From: Lachnospiraceae bacterium
Lineage (GTDB): Bacteria > Bacillota > Clostridia > Lachnospirales > Lachnospiraceae
Direction: 5' to 3'
Length of the DNA stretch: 64,000 nt
NCBI GenBank assembly: GCA_002892395.1
Contig: NBBL01000009.1
Coordinates: forward strand, 1-64,000
Made by a program: the position numbers and the translations under genes. The notes under the pieces are model-generated. The model made no database searches and had not been told where the DNA came from. It was given only the letters and a program-made list of their open reading frames with translations. Shown here in pieces: positions 33,190 to 40,566 of this stretch. Position 1 is the first letter of the stretch, and each line of letters begins with the position of its first letter.

Positions 33190-33716
33190 CTATATAGATG
33201 CTTCTGTGTTACCCAACGGACCAACCCTCACTTTCCTGATATTTTTTGTACCCGATTTAATTGTCCTGTCGCTGTCATCCGCTGTTACGATCGTTTTCTT
33301 CCTGATCTGATTGATCTCTGCATGTCATGTAACCCTTGCAGTTCTACCCTCGACCTTCCTTGGATGTTCGACAAATCCTCCTGTCTGAATTCCTGCCTGC
33401 TGAGTCGTTTGGATGTTTCCCTTCCTGCTACGCTTCCTTTCTTCCTCAGGCTCCGCTCAGTCTGTCGGTTCCTGCTGTTACCTGAGCCGACCCTCATTCT
33501 GTTTCCTGAGACCAATGAAACAAACTCTGCGCAACCGTCTATCTAAAAGCAGGTCTCCATTGGAATTCAGAGAAATAAACTGTACTTCGGACTGTACCTC
33601 CTTTCGTTGTATTTCCCCTGTCGGGCCGCAACGGGATCGTGAAACTGTTTTCTGTGATTCTGTTTCTTCTGACTGCTTCGGTTCTGCCCGATCTCGTTTT
33701 CCATTTCTTATTGCTT
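33147..33716 (-). ncRNA. candidate large structured non-coding RNA, about 570 nt
   Basis: The minus strand from about 33716 to the terminator at 33147 has a consensus promoter and a strong terminator but no plausible protein; its short reading frames are low in complexity and lack ribosome binding sites. The RNA is purine-rich (many GGAAAC, GAAG and ACAG loops) with several possible helices: TCGGGC (33686-33691) with GCCCGA (33621-33626), CTCAGG (33481-33486) with CCTGAG (33445-33450), and two mutually exclusive pairings of 33552-33563 with 33508-33517. I see no RNase P, SRP, tmRNA or 6S hallmark. Its size is in the range of OLE, ROOL and GOLLD RNAs, but I cannot match it to any. Confidence 0.6.
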
Positions 33717-33722
33717 GACTTC

Positions 33723-33751
33723 AATATAAGGTACCGGTTCGAAATTGTCAA
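33723..33751 (-). promoter_or_regulatory. sigma-A promoter of the candidate RNA
   Basis: On the minus strand TTGACA (33746-33751) and TATATT (33723-33728) are 17 bases apart: a perfect -35 box and a near-consensus -10 box. No start codon with a ribosome binding site follows, and the nearest downstream gene is ftsH, beyond a terminator. Confidence 0.8.
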
Positions 33752-33804
33752 TATACTTACATTTATTTTTTACATTATCTAATTCCTTTAGCACGAATTC
33801 CACT

Positions 33805-34680
33805 TTATCTCGCAACCTGAGAAAAATCATCATAACTGGCAGATACTGCTCGCCCGTTTTCAAACAAAATCATCACCACTCGACTGCTGTAAATATCGTC
33901 TCCAAACTGATAGACCATATTGGACATGTGCTGTGCATCGTCAAAGGTCTTGCTGAAGGGCTCTCCGTAGACATCCGCCACCTGCTGCCTCGTTGCTCCC
34001 ATCGGGATACCGTACAATGTAAGCTCCGGGTCCGGCTCTCTGCTTGCAATCTCAACGCCTTTGATGGTGCAGTCCCGTACAGCCATGGTATACTCCGTAT
34101 TGTTGATGACATCAATGCGGATGTTTCCGTACTGCCCGCGGTAGGAAACCCGGCAGCTTCCCGTGGCATTCGGTTTGACCGGCTCTCCTTCTCCCAAAAA
34201 ACAGGCGCCCTCCTGCTCCAGACCTTCAAAGGTGGTCGGCACACTGATGGTCAGCTTTCCTGCAGTCACCATATGAAGCCCCTCCTGCCTGTGCCTGGTC
34301 ACGACTGGATCCTTCCATTCTCTGCGTTCCGCCGAAGCGTCTCCCTGCTTCTCCGGGAGTGACTCATGGGATCCGGCTTCCGTAACTGCAGCGGCTGATG
34401 CATCGACCGCGGAACTTGTCTCTGACTGAGTTACGGCGGCTGATGTATCGACCGCGGAACTCGTCTCCGGCTGAGCCGCGGCAGCTGATGCATCGACCAC
34501 GGAACTCGTCTCCGACTGAGCCGCGGCAGCTTCCCGGAGAGCCGAATTCCTCGTTCCGTTTTCCCCCGCCGTTCCTCTCATCTCACAGGAAGCCAGAATG
34601 CTTCCCGACAAAATACTGCATACCCAAACCCTGCGCCACCAGGCAAACTGCTTTTTCATGCTCCAACCTTGCCTCTTCAT
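33805..34680 (-). CDS. predicted lipoprotein with a 15-residue tandem repeat
   Basis: A 291-residue exported protein. The N-terminus has a basic region, a hydrophobic stretch and a lipobox (SGSILASC), so it should be lipid-anchored outside the membrane. Residues about 50-95 contain three copies of a 15-residue Ser/Ala/Thr-rich unit (ETSSAVDASAA core), probably a flexible stalk. The C-terminal 150 residues form a compact domain (LTLYGIPMGATRQQVADVYG is SmpA/OmlA-like in pattern) that I cannot assign firmly. The start may be Met1 or Met8. It stands between the candidate RNA and the M18 peptidase gene. Confidence 0.75.
   Translation of the reverse strand: MKRQGWSMKKQFAWWRRVWVCSILSGSILASCEMRGTAGENGTRNSALREAAAAQSETSSVVDASAAAAQPETSSAVDTSAAVTQSETSSAVDASAAAVTEAGSHESLPEKQGDASAERREWKDPVVTRHRQEGLHMVTAGKLTISVPTTFEGLEQEGACFLGEGEPVKPNATGSCRVSYRGQYGNIRIDVINNTEYTMAVRDCTIKGVEIASREPDPELTLYGIPMGATRQQVADVYGEPFSKTFDDAQHMSNMVYQFGDDIYSSRVVMILFENGRAVSASYDDFSQVAR
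34395..34529. repeat. three 45-bp tandem repeats inside the lipoprotein gene
   Basis: Units at 34395-34439, 34440-34484 and 34485-34529 are in frame and differ by a few bases. Copy number changes would keep the frame and alter stalk length. Confidence 0.9.
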
Positions 34681-34742
34681 GTGTCTCCCGGTATCTGCTT
34701 TTCTGCTCCACTCTGCGGATCATCCGCCGCGCCTTCCGGTCC

Positions 34743-36068
34743 CTACGGCATCAGCCGGTAGGTTCCGTCCCCCCTTCCCTCCAGAGAAGAAGAAAACAAA
34801 ACACCCGCAGCCTTCACAAGGTAAGCCGTGTCCATGGTTCCCCCTGTTTCATAGGGGGAATGCATCGCCAGCTGCGGAAGCCCGATATCTGCCGTGTTCA
34901 ATGCCACCTGCGTATTGGAAAGGTTTCCCAGAGTGGAACCTCCCAGCATATCCGAACGGTTCACAAAGATCTGATAAGGAACCTCTGCCCTCTCACAGAT
35001 CAAACGAAACAGCGCACCCGATACTGCGTCGGTGGTATAGCTTTGATTGGCACTGTATTTTATGACGATGCCGCCGTTCAGAAACGGGCGGTTGGTCGGA
35101 TCTGCCTTTTCTCCGTGATTCGGATGAACTGCATGTGCATTGTCCGCGGATACCAGAAAGCTGGATGCCAACAGGCGCAGATACTCCTCCTCTGTCTTGC
35201 CAAAGCCGGCACAGATGCGCCGCAGTACGTCTTTCAAAAAGGTTGATGCCGCGCCCTGCTTGGTTCTGCTTCCCACCTCCTCATTGTCATAAACACAGTG
35301 CAGTGCCACACTTCGAAACGGTACCGCCCTCAGAAACCCCTGAAGCGAAGCAAAGGCGCACTGCAGATCATCCAGACGCCCGCTGGCAAGAAATTCTCCC
35401 CGAAGGCCAATCCGTGTTGCCTTTTCTCGATTGTAGAGATAGAGATCCGTGTCCAAAATATCCTCCTCACGGACCCCCGCCTCCGCTGCGATCAGCCTCA
35501 TGAACTGCTCCTTGGCCTCCATGTCTCCCAGCAGCGGCAGCATATCGACCTGCGCATTGTACGCATGTCCCTCATTGACCTGCCGATCCATGTGAATGGC
35601 AAGATTCGGAATCACCAACAGATCCCGGTCGATGTTGATGCACTTCGTCACAATTCCATTTCCTGCTCTGACCGTCAGACGTCCGGCAACCGAAAGCGGC
35701 CGATCCAGCCACGGCGCACACAGCATACCGCCGTAGCGCTCCACATTCAGCTTTACATATCGGTTTTCCACGGTGATCTCTGCGTTCGGCTTGACCTTAA
35801 AGACCGGAGAATCGCAGTGACTTGCCATCATTTGAAACCCGGAAAAGTCTGAATTTGGAATCCGGAACGCGATCAGCGCAGAATCATTTCGGCTGACATA
35901 GTAGCCCTTTCCTGCTTCCAGCTTCCAGGGATCTCCCTCAAACAGTTCCGTACATCCATTTTCTCTCAGCTCACGCTTCATGTTTGCAACTGCAAAAAAG
36001 GCGTTCGGGCTGCTGTCCAAAAAGTGCATCAGCCCTCTGTTAATTTGATCAATCTCCTTCTGATTCAT
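34743..36068 (-). CDS. apeB: M18-family aminopeptidase
   Basis: A 441-residue zinc aminopeptidase of the M18 (aspartyl aminopeptidase/ApeB) family, which removes N-terminal residues from peptides in the cytoplasm. Metal and catalytic motifs are ASHCDSP (His84, Asp86), SGRLDDL, DNEEVGS with the catalytic glutamate pair, VSADNAHA and LAMHSPYE near the C-terminus. GGGAGG precedes the ATG. The length is normal and no residue is missing. It ends about 60 bases before the lipoprotein start, so the two may share a transcript. Confidence 0.93.
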   Translation of the reverse strand: MNQKEIDQINRGLMHFLDSSPNAFFAVANMKRELRENGCTELFEGDPWKLEAGKGYYVSRNDSALIAFRIPNSDFSGFQMMASHCDSPVFKVKPNAEITVENRYVKLNVERYGGMLCAPWLDRPLSVAGRLTVRAGNGIVTKCINIDRDLLVIPNLAIHMDRQVNEGHAYNAQVDMLPLLGDMEAKEQFMRLIAAEAGVREEDILDTDLYLYNREKATRIGLRGEFLASGRLDDLQCAFASLQGFLRAVPFRSVALHCVYDNEEVGSRTKQGAASTFLKDVLRRICAGFGKTEEEYLRLLASSFLVSADNAHAVHPNHGEKADPTNRPFLNGGIVIKYSANQSYTTDAVSGALFRLICERAEVPYQIFVNRSDMLGGSTLGNLSNTQVALNTADIGLPQLAMHSPYETGGTMDTAYLVKAAGVLFSSSLEGRGDGTYRLMP

Positions 36069-36235
36069 CGTTTCCTCCCAATTCCTGCGTTCACAAAGAG
36101 ACGGTCCTGCCCCTCATCCGCTCATTGTGATCGATGGCGGATCTCCGGTTAAGATCTTTGACTCCTGTTCCCTGTATCGTCCAGGATTGCCTTCCGCCTT
36201 CCGGAATCCTGATGCTGTCTGCCGGATGCGTAACG

Positions 36236-36273
36236 CAAAAATCCGGATCTTCCCAAAGGGGAAAATTCGGATT
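36236..36273 (-). terminator. terminator after tRNA-Leu
   Basis: On the minus strand ATCCGAATTTTCCCC pairs with GGGAAGATCCGGAT (36258-36272 and 36241-36254, imperfect), followed by TTTTTGCG. It lies 45 bases after the tRNA 3' end. Confidence 0.65.
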
Positions 36274-36318
36274 TCCGGCCTTCTTGATGCGCGGTCTGCG
36301 TGATCCGCACCGCACCTC

Positions 36319-36398
<80 letters not shown>

Positions 36399-36413
36399 CT
36401 CTGACACGGATCC

Positions 36414-36442
36414 ATTCTACGTGACTCTTTTCCTTCTGTCAA
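36414..36442 (-). promoter_or_regulatory. sigma-A promoter of tRNA-Leu
   Basis: On the minus strand TTGACA (36437-36442) and TAGAAT (36414-36419) are 17 bases apart, 16 bases before the tRNA 5' end. Confidence 0.8.
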
Positions 36443-36614
36443 TCTCGATAAAATGTGATAAAATACCTTTGATTATTCCCGTCGATAAACGGACCTGCAT
36501 CAATCCATCTGCCATCGGCCACTCCCATCGGTTCAAACGGCAGCGCAGGCATGGAAACGGAACGCATGATGGCAGCCTCCTGACCCTCGGCACGGCGCCG
36601 AAGAATGCGGCAAT

Positions 36615-36707
36615 CGGCTGCATCAATCAAAGGAACCCATATGCCGGGATACTCGGCTGCATCAGCCTAAGGAACCCATATGCCGGGATACTCGGCTGCA
36701 CCCACGG
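36615..36707. repeat. 39-bp tandem repeat before the LysR gene
   Basis: A 39-base unit beginning CGGCTGCATCA and containing GGAACCCATATGCCGGGATA occurs at 36615-36653 and 36654-36692, with a partial third copy to about 36707. It ends just before the ribosome binding site of the LysR gene, so it lies in that gene's leader or promoter region. Nothing else is seen between 36443 and 36615. Confidence 0.85.
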
Positions 36708-36719
36708 AAGGAGGACAGC

Positions 36720-37670
36720 GTGGACACAAAATATCTCAAGTACTTTGTCGCTGTCGCACAGCACGGATCCATCAACCAGGCCGCAAAGGCCATGTACATT
36801 TCCCAGCCCCAGTTAAGTCATATTATCAAAAGCATCGAGGAAGCGGTGGGGTTTGATCTGTTCCGGAGAACCAACCAGGGTTCACGCCTCACGCGAAACG
36901 GCGAAAATTTTCTTTCCCACTGCAAGGTGATTCTGAATGAGATGGACAGTCTGGATCAGTTTATCAGCCAAACTCAGCGCCAGGGCAGCCGCCTTGTGGT
37001 ATCCATGACTCGCTTTTCTCACACCGCCGTGTGCTTTAATGAGGTCTGCGCCCGGCATCAGGAACAGGAAAACCTGTTCCTGCGACTGCGGGAGACCAGC
37101 ACAAGTGACGTCATCGACGACGTCGCCAATGGCTACTCAGAAGTCGGCGTCCTCCATTTTTCAGTCCATGAAACAGATACGATGATGCGGAATTTTGAAA
37201 ATAAGCATCTGCAATTCATTCCCGTGGCGAAATTCAAGCCCTACGTCTTTCTGTCCTCCAGGCATGCGCTCCTTAAGAGCGGAGAAGTGACCGAGCTGGA
37301 TATCAACGACCTCTTAAACTACGGCTTTGTCCGCTACATCGGGCAATATGAGGATTTCTTCTACCACATTGCCACGGAGCACGGACTGGTCGACTTAAAC
37401 GATTCTCCCAAAATCATCTATGTCAATGACCGAATGGAGCAAACGAGACTTCTCGCCTCCACCAATTTCTACACCATCGGAATCGCAAAGTTTCCTTATC
37501 AGAGTACAACCCATGATGTGGCCAACATTCCTCTCAAGAATTGCTCGGAGCACCTCCGGTTCGGCATCATCATGAAGGAAAACAAAAAATCGACGAATAT
37601 TGAAAATGAGTTTATCGAGACGGTTCAGAAGCGCTACCGCGCCCTGTCCGATGAGGTTCAACGCGCCTAG
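36720..37670 (+). CDS. LysR-family transcriptional regulator
   Basis: A 316-residue regulator. Residues 1-60 form the winged helix-turn-helix (MDTKYLKYFVAVAQHGSINQ, AMYISQPQLSHIIKSIEEAV). Residues about 90-300 form the effector-binding domain. The start codon is GTG with AGGAGG 7 bases upstream. The neighbours are a tRNA behind it and a convergent radical SAM gene, with no obvious divergent target operon, so what it controls is unknown. The 39-bp repeats before it might hold its own operator. Confidence 0.9.
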   Translation: MDTKYLKYFVAVAQHGSINQAAKAMYISQPQLSHIIKSIEEAVGFDLFRRTNQGSRLTRNGENFLSHCKVILNEMDSLDQFISQTQRQGSRLVVSMTRFSHTAVCFNEVCARHQEQENLFLRLRETSTSDVIDDVANGYSEVGVLHFSVHETDTMMRNFENKHLQFIPVAKFKPYVFLSSRHALLKSGEVTELDINDLLNYGFVRYIGQYEDFFYHIATEHGLVDLNDSPKIIYVNDRMEQTRLLASTNFYTIGIAKFPYQSTTHDVANIPLKNCSEHLRFGIIMKENKKSTNIENEFIETVQKRYRALSDEVQRA

Positions 37671-37695
37671 CAGAGCACACCGCTCTGCCCTTTTC
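37670..37695 (+). terminator. terminator of the LysR gene
   Basis: GCAGAGC/GCTCTGC (37670-37676 and 37682-37688) over a 5-base loop is followed by CCCTTTTCC. It lies between the convergent LysR and radical SAM genes. Confidence 0.65.
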
Positions 37696-38568
37696 CTACA
37701 GGCGTCTTCTCCACGATTCCAGGCGATAGCTCTGCTGTTCCTTTGCCTTTTTCAGCTGATACAGAAGCCGTGGAATATCTTGGTTAAAGGTTCCCGCAAG
37801 CGAAACATAATTTGACGCGTGATTGGTGCGGAAGACAGTTCCGGGCGAATCGATGTGGTTCAAAAAAATCTCTGTTTCCTCCACGATCTCGTCCGGAGTG
37901 AGCCGTTCCATCTCTCCCCGGGCGATTTCTTTTGCCATCTCCGATTCTTCGGATAGATGCAGCGTCAGAATCGATGCAAATTCCGGGTTCATGGCGTTGA
38001 TAAGCGCCGCGGATTTTTCGGCATGAGAGACCATCCCCCTTCTCCCGCCAAGCCCGGAGATCAACGTCACGGAGGTCATCAGCCCGCAGCGCTTCAGCTT
38101 CTGCCCGGCCTCTATGATCTCTGCCGCGCTCTGCCCCTTCTTAATATTCAGGAGCACCCGGTCGTCTCCGGATTCCGCGCCAAGGTAGATCATCTGCAGC
38201 CCGGCTGCCGCCAGACTTTGAAGCTCCTCCTCCGATTTTCTAAGCACATCCCCTGCTGTTCCGTAGGAAGTGACGCGCTCCACCGCAGGAAAGTTCCTTC
38301 GAACATACGCCAAAAGCTCCAGAAGTCTCGCCGTCGGCACAACAAGTGCATCCCCGTCTGCAAAAAATACCCGACGCACATACGGACCGTACATCCTGCG
38401 ACATTCATCCAGATCCTGCATAATCTCCTCTTGCCTGCGAATCCGGAACTGCTTATCGCTGTACATGTGGCAAAAGGTACAGCGATTGTGTGAACATCCA
38501 ATTGTAACCTGAATAATCAGGCTCCTCGCCTCGCTGGGCGGACGATAAACATCACCCTCATACTGCAT
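37696..38568 (-). CDS. radical SAM protein with a C-x4-C-x2-C cluster motif
   Basis: A protein of about 290 residues starting MQYEGDVYRPPSEARSLIIQ. The iron-sulfur motif is GCSHNRCTFCHMY. Its spacing is C-x4-C-x2-C rather than the classic C-x3-C-x2-C, a pattern seen in an uncharacterised Elp3/HemN-like group. Later conserved stretches are VTSYGTAGDVL, IYLGAESGDDRVL and SGLGGRRGM. The reaction and substrate are unknown. I prefer the ATG at 38568; a TTG seven codons upstream is possible. There is no B12-binding or SPASM domain. Confidence 0.85.
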   Translation of the reverse strand: MQYEGDVYRPPSEARSLIIQVTIGCSHNRCTFCHMYSDKQFRIRRQEEIMQDLDECRRMYGPYVRRVFFADGDALVVPTARLLELLAYVRRNFPAVERVTSYGTAGDVLRKSEEELQSLAAAGLQMIYLGAESGDDRVLLNIKKGQSAAEIIEAGQKLKRCGLMTSVTLISGLGGRRGMVSHAEKSAALINAMNPEFASILTLHLSEESEMAKEIARGEMERLTPDEIVEETEIFLNHIDSPGTVFRTNHASNYVSLAGTFNQDIPRLLYQLKKAKEQQSYRLESWRRRL

Positions 38569-38722
38569 AAACAGGCACCGTTCCTGCAAATGGATTTTGC
38601 AGTCCTTTCTTTATTCCGATTTGCATCATGTTTACGAAACCGTGTCCGTATTCTATCATTCTTTCCGGAAACTGGCAAATCTGAGTCTCCGTTTTTGTCC
38701 GTATGGCGAAGACAACAATGCA

Positions 38723-40390
38723 TCAGCTTCCGCCCGGGATTTTTTCAAAGCATGTGGTCTCTCCGGTTGCAGTTCCGGAAAACGGCATGCCTCCCAGCTC
38801 CGTAACACGCAGTATACTGCCAGATGCGCCTTCGCGGTAATCACTCTCCGTCTCCAGGGCAATCGCCCCTTCAATGACAAAGCCATCGTCAGGATTCTGC
38901 CACGCATGATAGTAATATACCAATCCCTGCTCCATCATGCCGAGGCGGGTCAACTGCCCCTCAAACGCTTCAGGGGCACGCTGACCATCCTCCCATCTGC
39001 TCATTTGGATCCTGCCTCCGTCTTGTATGGTCAACGTGTAGCTTCCTGTACCGCTGGAATCCACTGACTCGTCTGTTCCGTGGTCGTATCGGCAGCTCCA
39101 TGTTCCGCAAAATGCGTTTCCCATCCGTTTCCGGTCGAAGGCAACACGCCCATTCAACTCCACCCGTTCCCCATCTTCGCGAACCGCATAAGCCACCGGA
39201 ATCCCGCGTTCGTTCACATCAGCGGCAAAGGATGTTACCCTGTCCACATCAAAAAGAGGACCGTCGGCGCAGCAATATCCTCCCTTTATGCCAGTCAGAA
39301 CATCGATATAGGAAACCCGTCCGTCTCGCCCCAAGAGAAAGACAATAGGCATGTTTTCTTCTCCCACCACAGCCGAAAAGGTGCTGACATAGTCGTTCCA
39401 AAGTCCATGTACCGGAAACACATCGCCGTAGGGTGGATACAACAGGTAACTGCTCTTCTGGAACAGGCTTTCTCCGTACTCCGTCTGCTGCAAACAGAGA
39501 GAAAGCGCTCTGCCGGATCCCGTAACGGTCAGAAAATCCAGCGGATGATCCATTTTCACGTTCCTGCTGTCCTCTCCTGCCTCCAACGGAAGGGGCACAT
39601 AGAGGAAATCCGGTCCTACATTGGAGCCAATCGCCGCAACGGCATGCAGGGTTCCGGTATGATCCAGGTAAAGCGGAGAAACATCCGGCACATTCTTCTC
39701 CGAAATGGTCCAGCTTCGTCTTTCCTGATACGCCCCTGGGTCATAGCGCAGCAATTCAGCCCAAGCCGGATAATTTTGATCATCGTAATACTGAACTGCT
39801 GCACGTCGAATCGCATTCCGATACGCCTCCCGTGTCATACCCTTCACTGCCAGCATGTCGTCATGATCCAATTCTAAGCCGCGCTTTACATCATAATGAT
39901 AGCTGTCATACTGCTGTTCTCCGTCATAATAGTTGGAATGGTAGCAGATCAGAAGGCTCAGCACCTCTCCGAAGCGAAAGCTCTCATATGTGATCGTGTC
40001 AAAAACAGGACTTTCTTTTTTTCTGACCGCCTCCATGCAGGCTTTCACATCGGTACCGTAGAGGGCCTCAATTTTTTGATTGATTGCCTTTGCCCCGGGG
40101 GTGTTGGCATTGATCTTCGGAATATGATAGGAATAGCTGTATTCTATTCCGAAGCTGCCGAGTACAGTACCATCCTCGCTGCAGCTTTCACCTATGATTC
40201 CCTCTTCCGCAACAGACAGGTGATCCGCCGGATGCTGCGCCGCTGAATCCCCGGCAGAGGACGCACTCTCCCATAGTCCCTCCGGATTCCACGACTTCTC
40301 AGCACATCTCTTCATTTGCTTTCCGCAGGCCGAAGCAAGAAAAAGAAACAGAACACAAGAAATGATTCCCACCGCACCCGTTTTTTTCAT
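38723..40390 (-). CDS. predicted lipoprotein with DUF4163/DUF3298-like region
   Basis: A 555-residue exported protein. The signal peptide has a lipobox (LFLASAC), so it should be lipid-anchored. After a low-complexity linker, residues about 75-250 resemble the DUF4163/DUF3298 module found in PdaC and RsiV-like proteins (YSYSYHIPKINANTPGAKAI, then DSYHYDVKRGLELDHDDMLA). The C-terminal half is beta-rich and not assigned. The ATG at 40390 has GGAGGAGG 8 bases upstream. It is the last host gene before the serine-recombinase element. Confidence 0.8.
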   Translation of the reverse strand: MKKTGAVGIISCVLFLFLASACGKQMKRCAEKSWNPEGLWESASSAGDSAAQHPADHLSVAEEGIIGESCSEDGTVLGSFGIEYSYSYHIPKINANTPGAKAINQKIEALYGTDVKACMEAVRKKESPVFDTITYESFRFGEVLSLLICYHSNYYDGEQQYDSYHYDVKRGLELDHDDMLAVKGMTREAYRNAIRRAAVQYYDDQNYPAWAELLRYDPGAYQERRSWTISEKNVPDVSPLYLDHTGTLHAVAAIGSNVGPDFLYVPLPLEAGEDSRNVKMDHPLDFLTVTGSGRALSLCLQQTEYGESLFQKSSYLLYPPYGDVFPVHGLWNDYVSTFSAVVGEENMPIVFLLGRDGRVSYIDVLTGIKGGYCCADGPLFDVDRVTSFAADVNERGIPVAYAVREDGERVELNGRVAFDRKRMGNAFCGTWSCRYDHGTDESVDSSGTGSYTLTIQDGGRIQMSRWEDGQRAPEAFEGQLTRLGMMEQGLVYYYHAWQNPDDGFVIEGAIALETESDYREGASGSILRVTELGGMPFSGTATGETTCFEKIPGGS

Positions 40391-40566
40391 GCCGTTTCCT
40401 CCTCCCCAGGAAAAGGATTCTACCCTCAATCAAACTGTTTTCTTTTTCCCGGGATGTCTCCCATTGTTTTCAGACAGTTTTTTTTATTATGGCATGTTTT
40501 TCATCTATTTACAAGGAAAGGGTCCCCCGCCAAAAATCCGGATCCCGGTAAGCGGAAGAGTAACAG
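40391..40566. other. junction between host and serine-recombinase element
   Basis: The region holds the lipoprotein promoter side and the left edge of the element. GC content drops to the right of about 40570. No gene is seen. The exact boundary is not fixed; it probably lies between here and the palindrome at 40585-40600. Confidence 0.4.

Noticed and set aside
33147-33716. Assignment of the RNA to RNase P, SRP RNA or tmRNA
   Set aside because: The GAGGAAAGTCC motif of RNase P, the GGAAGGAAGCAGC-type SRP loop and the tmRNA ends with tag codons are all absent.
33285-33751. Two short minus-strand frames inside the candidate RNA
   Set aside because: Both are low in complexity (Arg, Gly, Ser and Gln rich) and have no ribosome binding site; the region is better read as RNA.
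34395-34529. CRISPR-like array
   Set aside because: The units are direct tandem copies without spacers, lie inside a coding frame and have no cas genes nearby.
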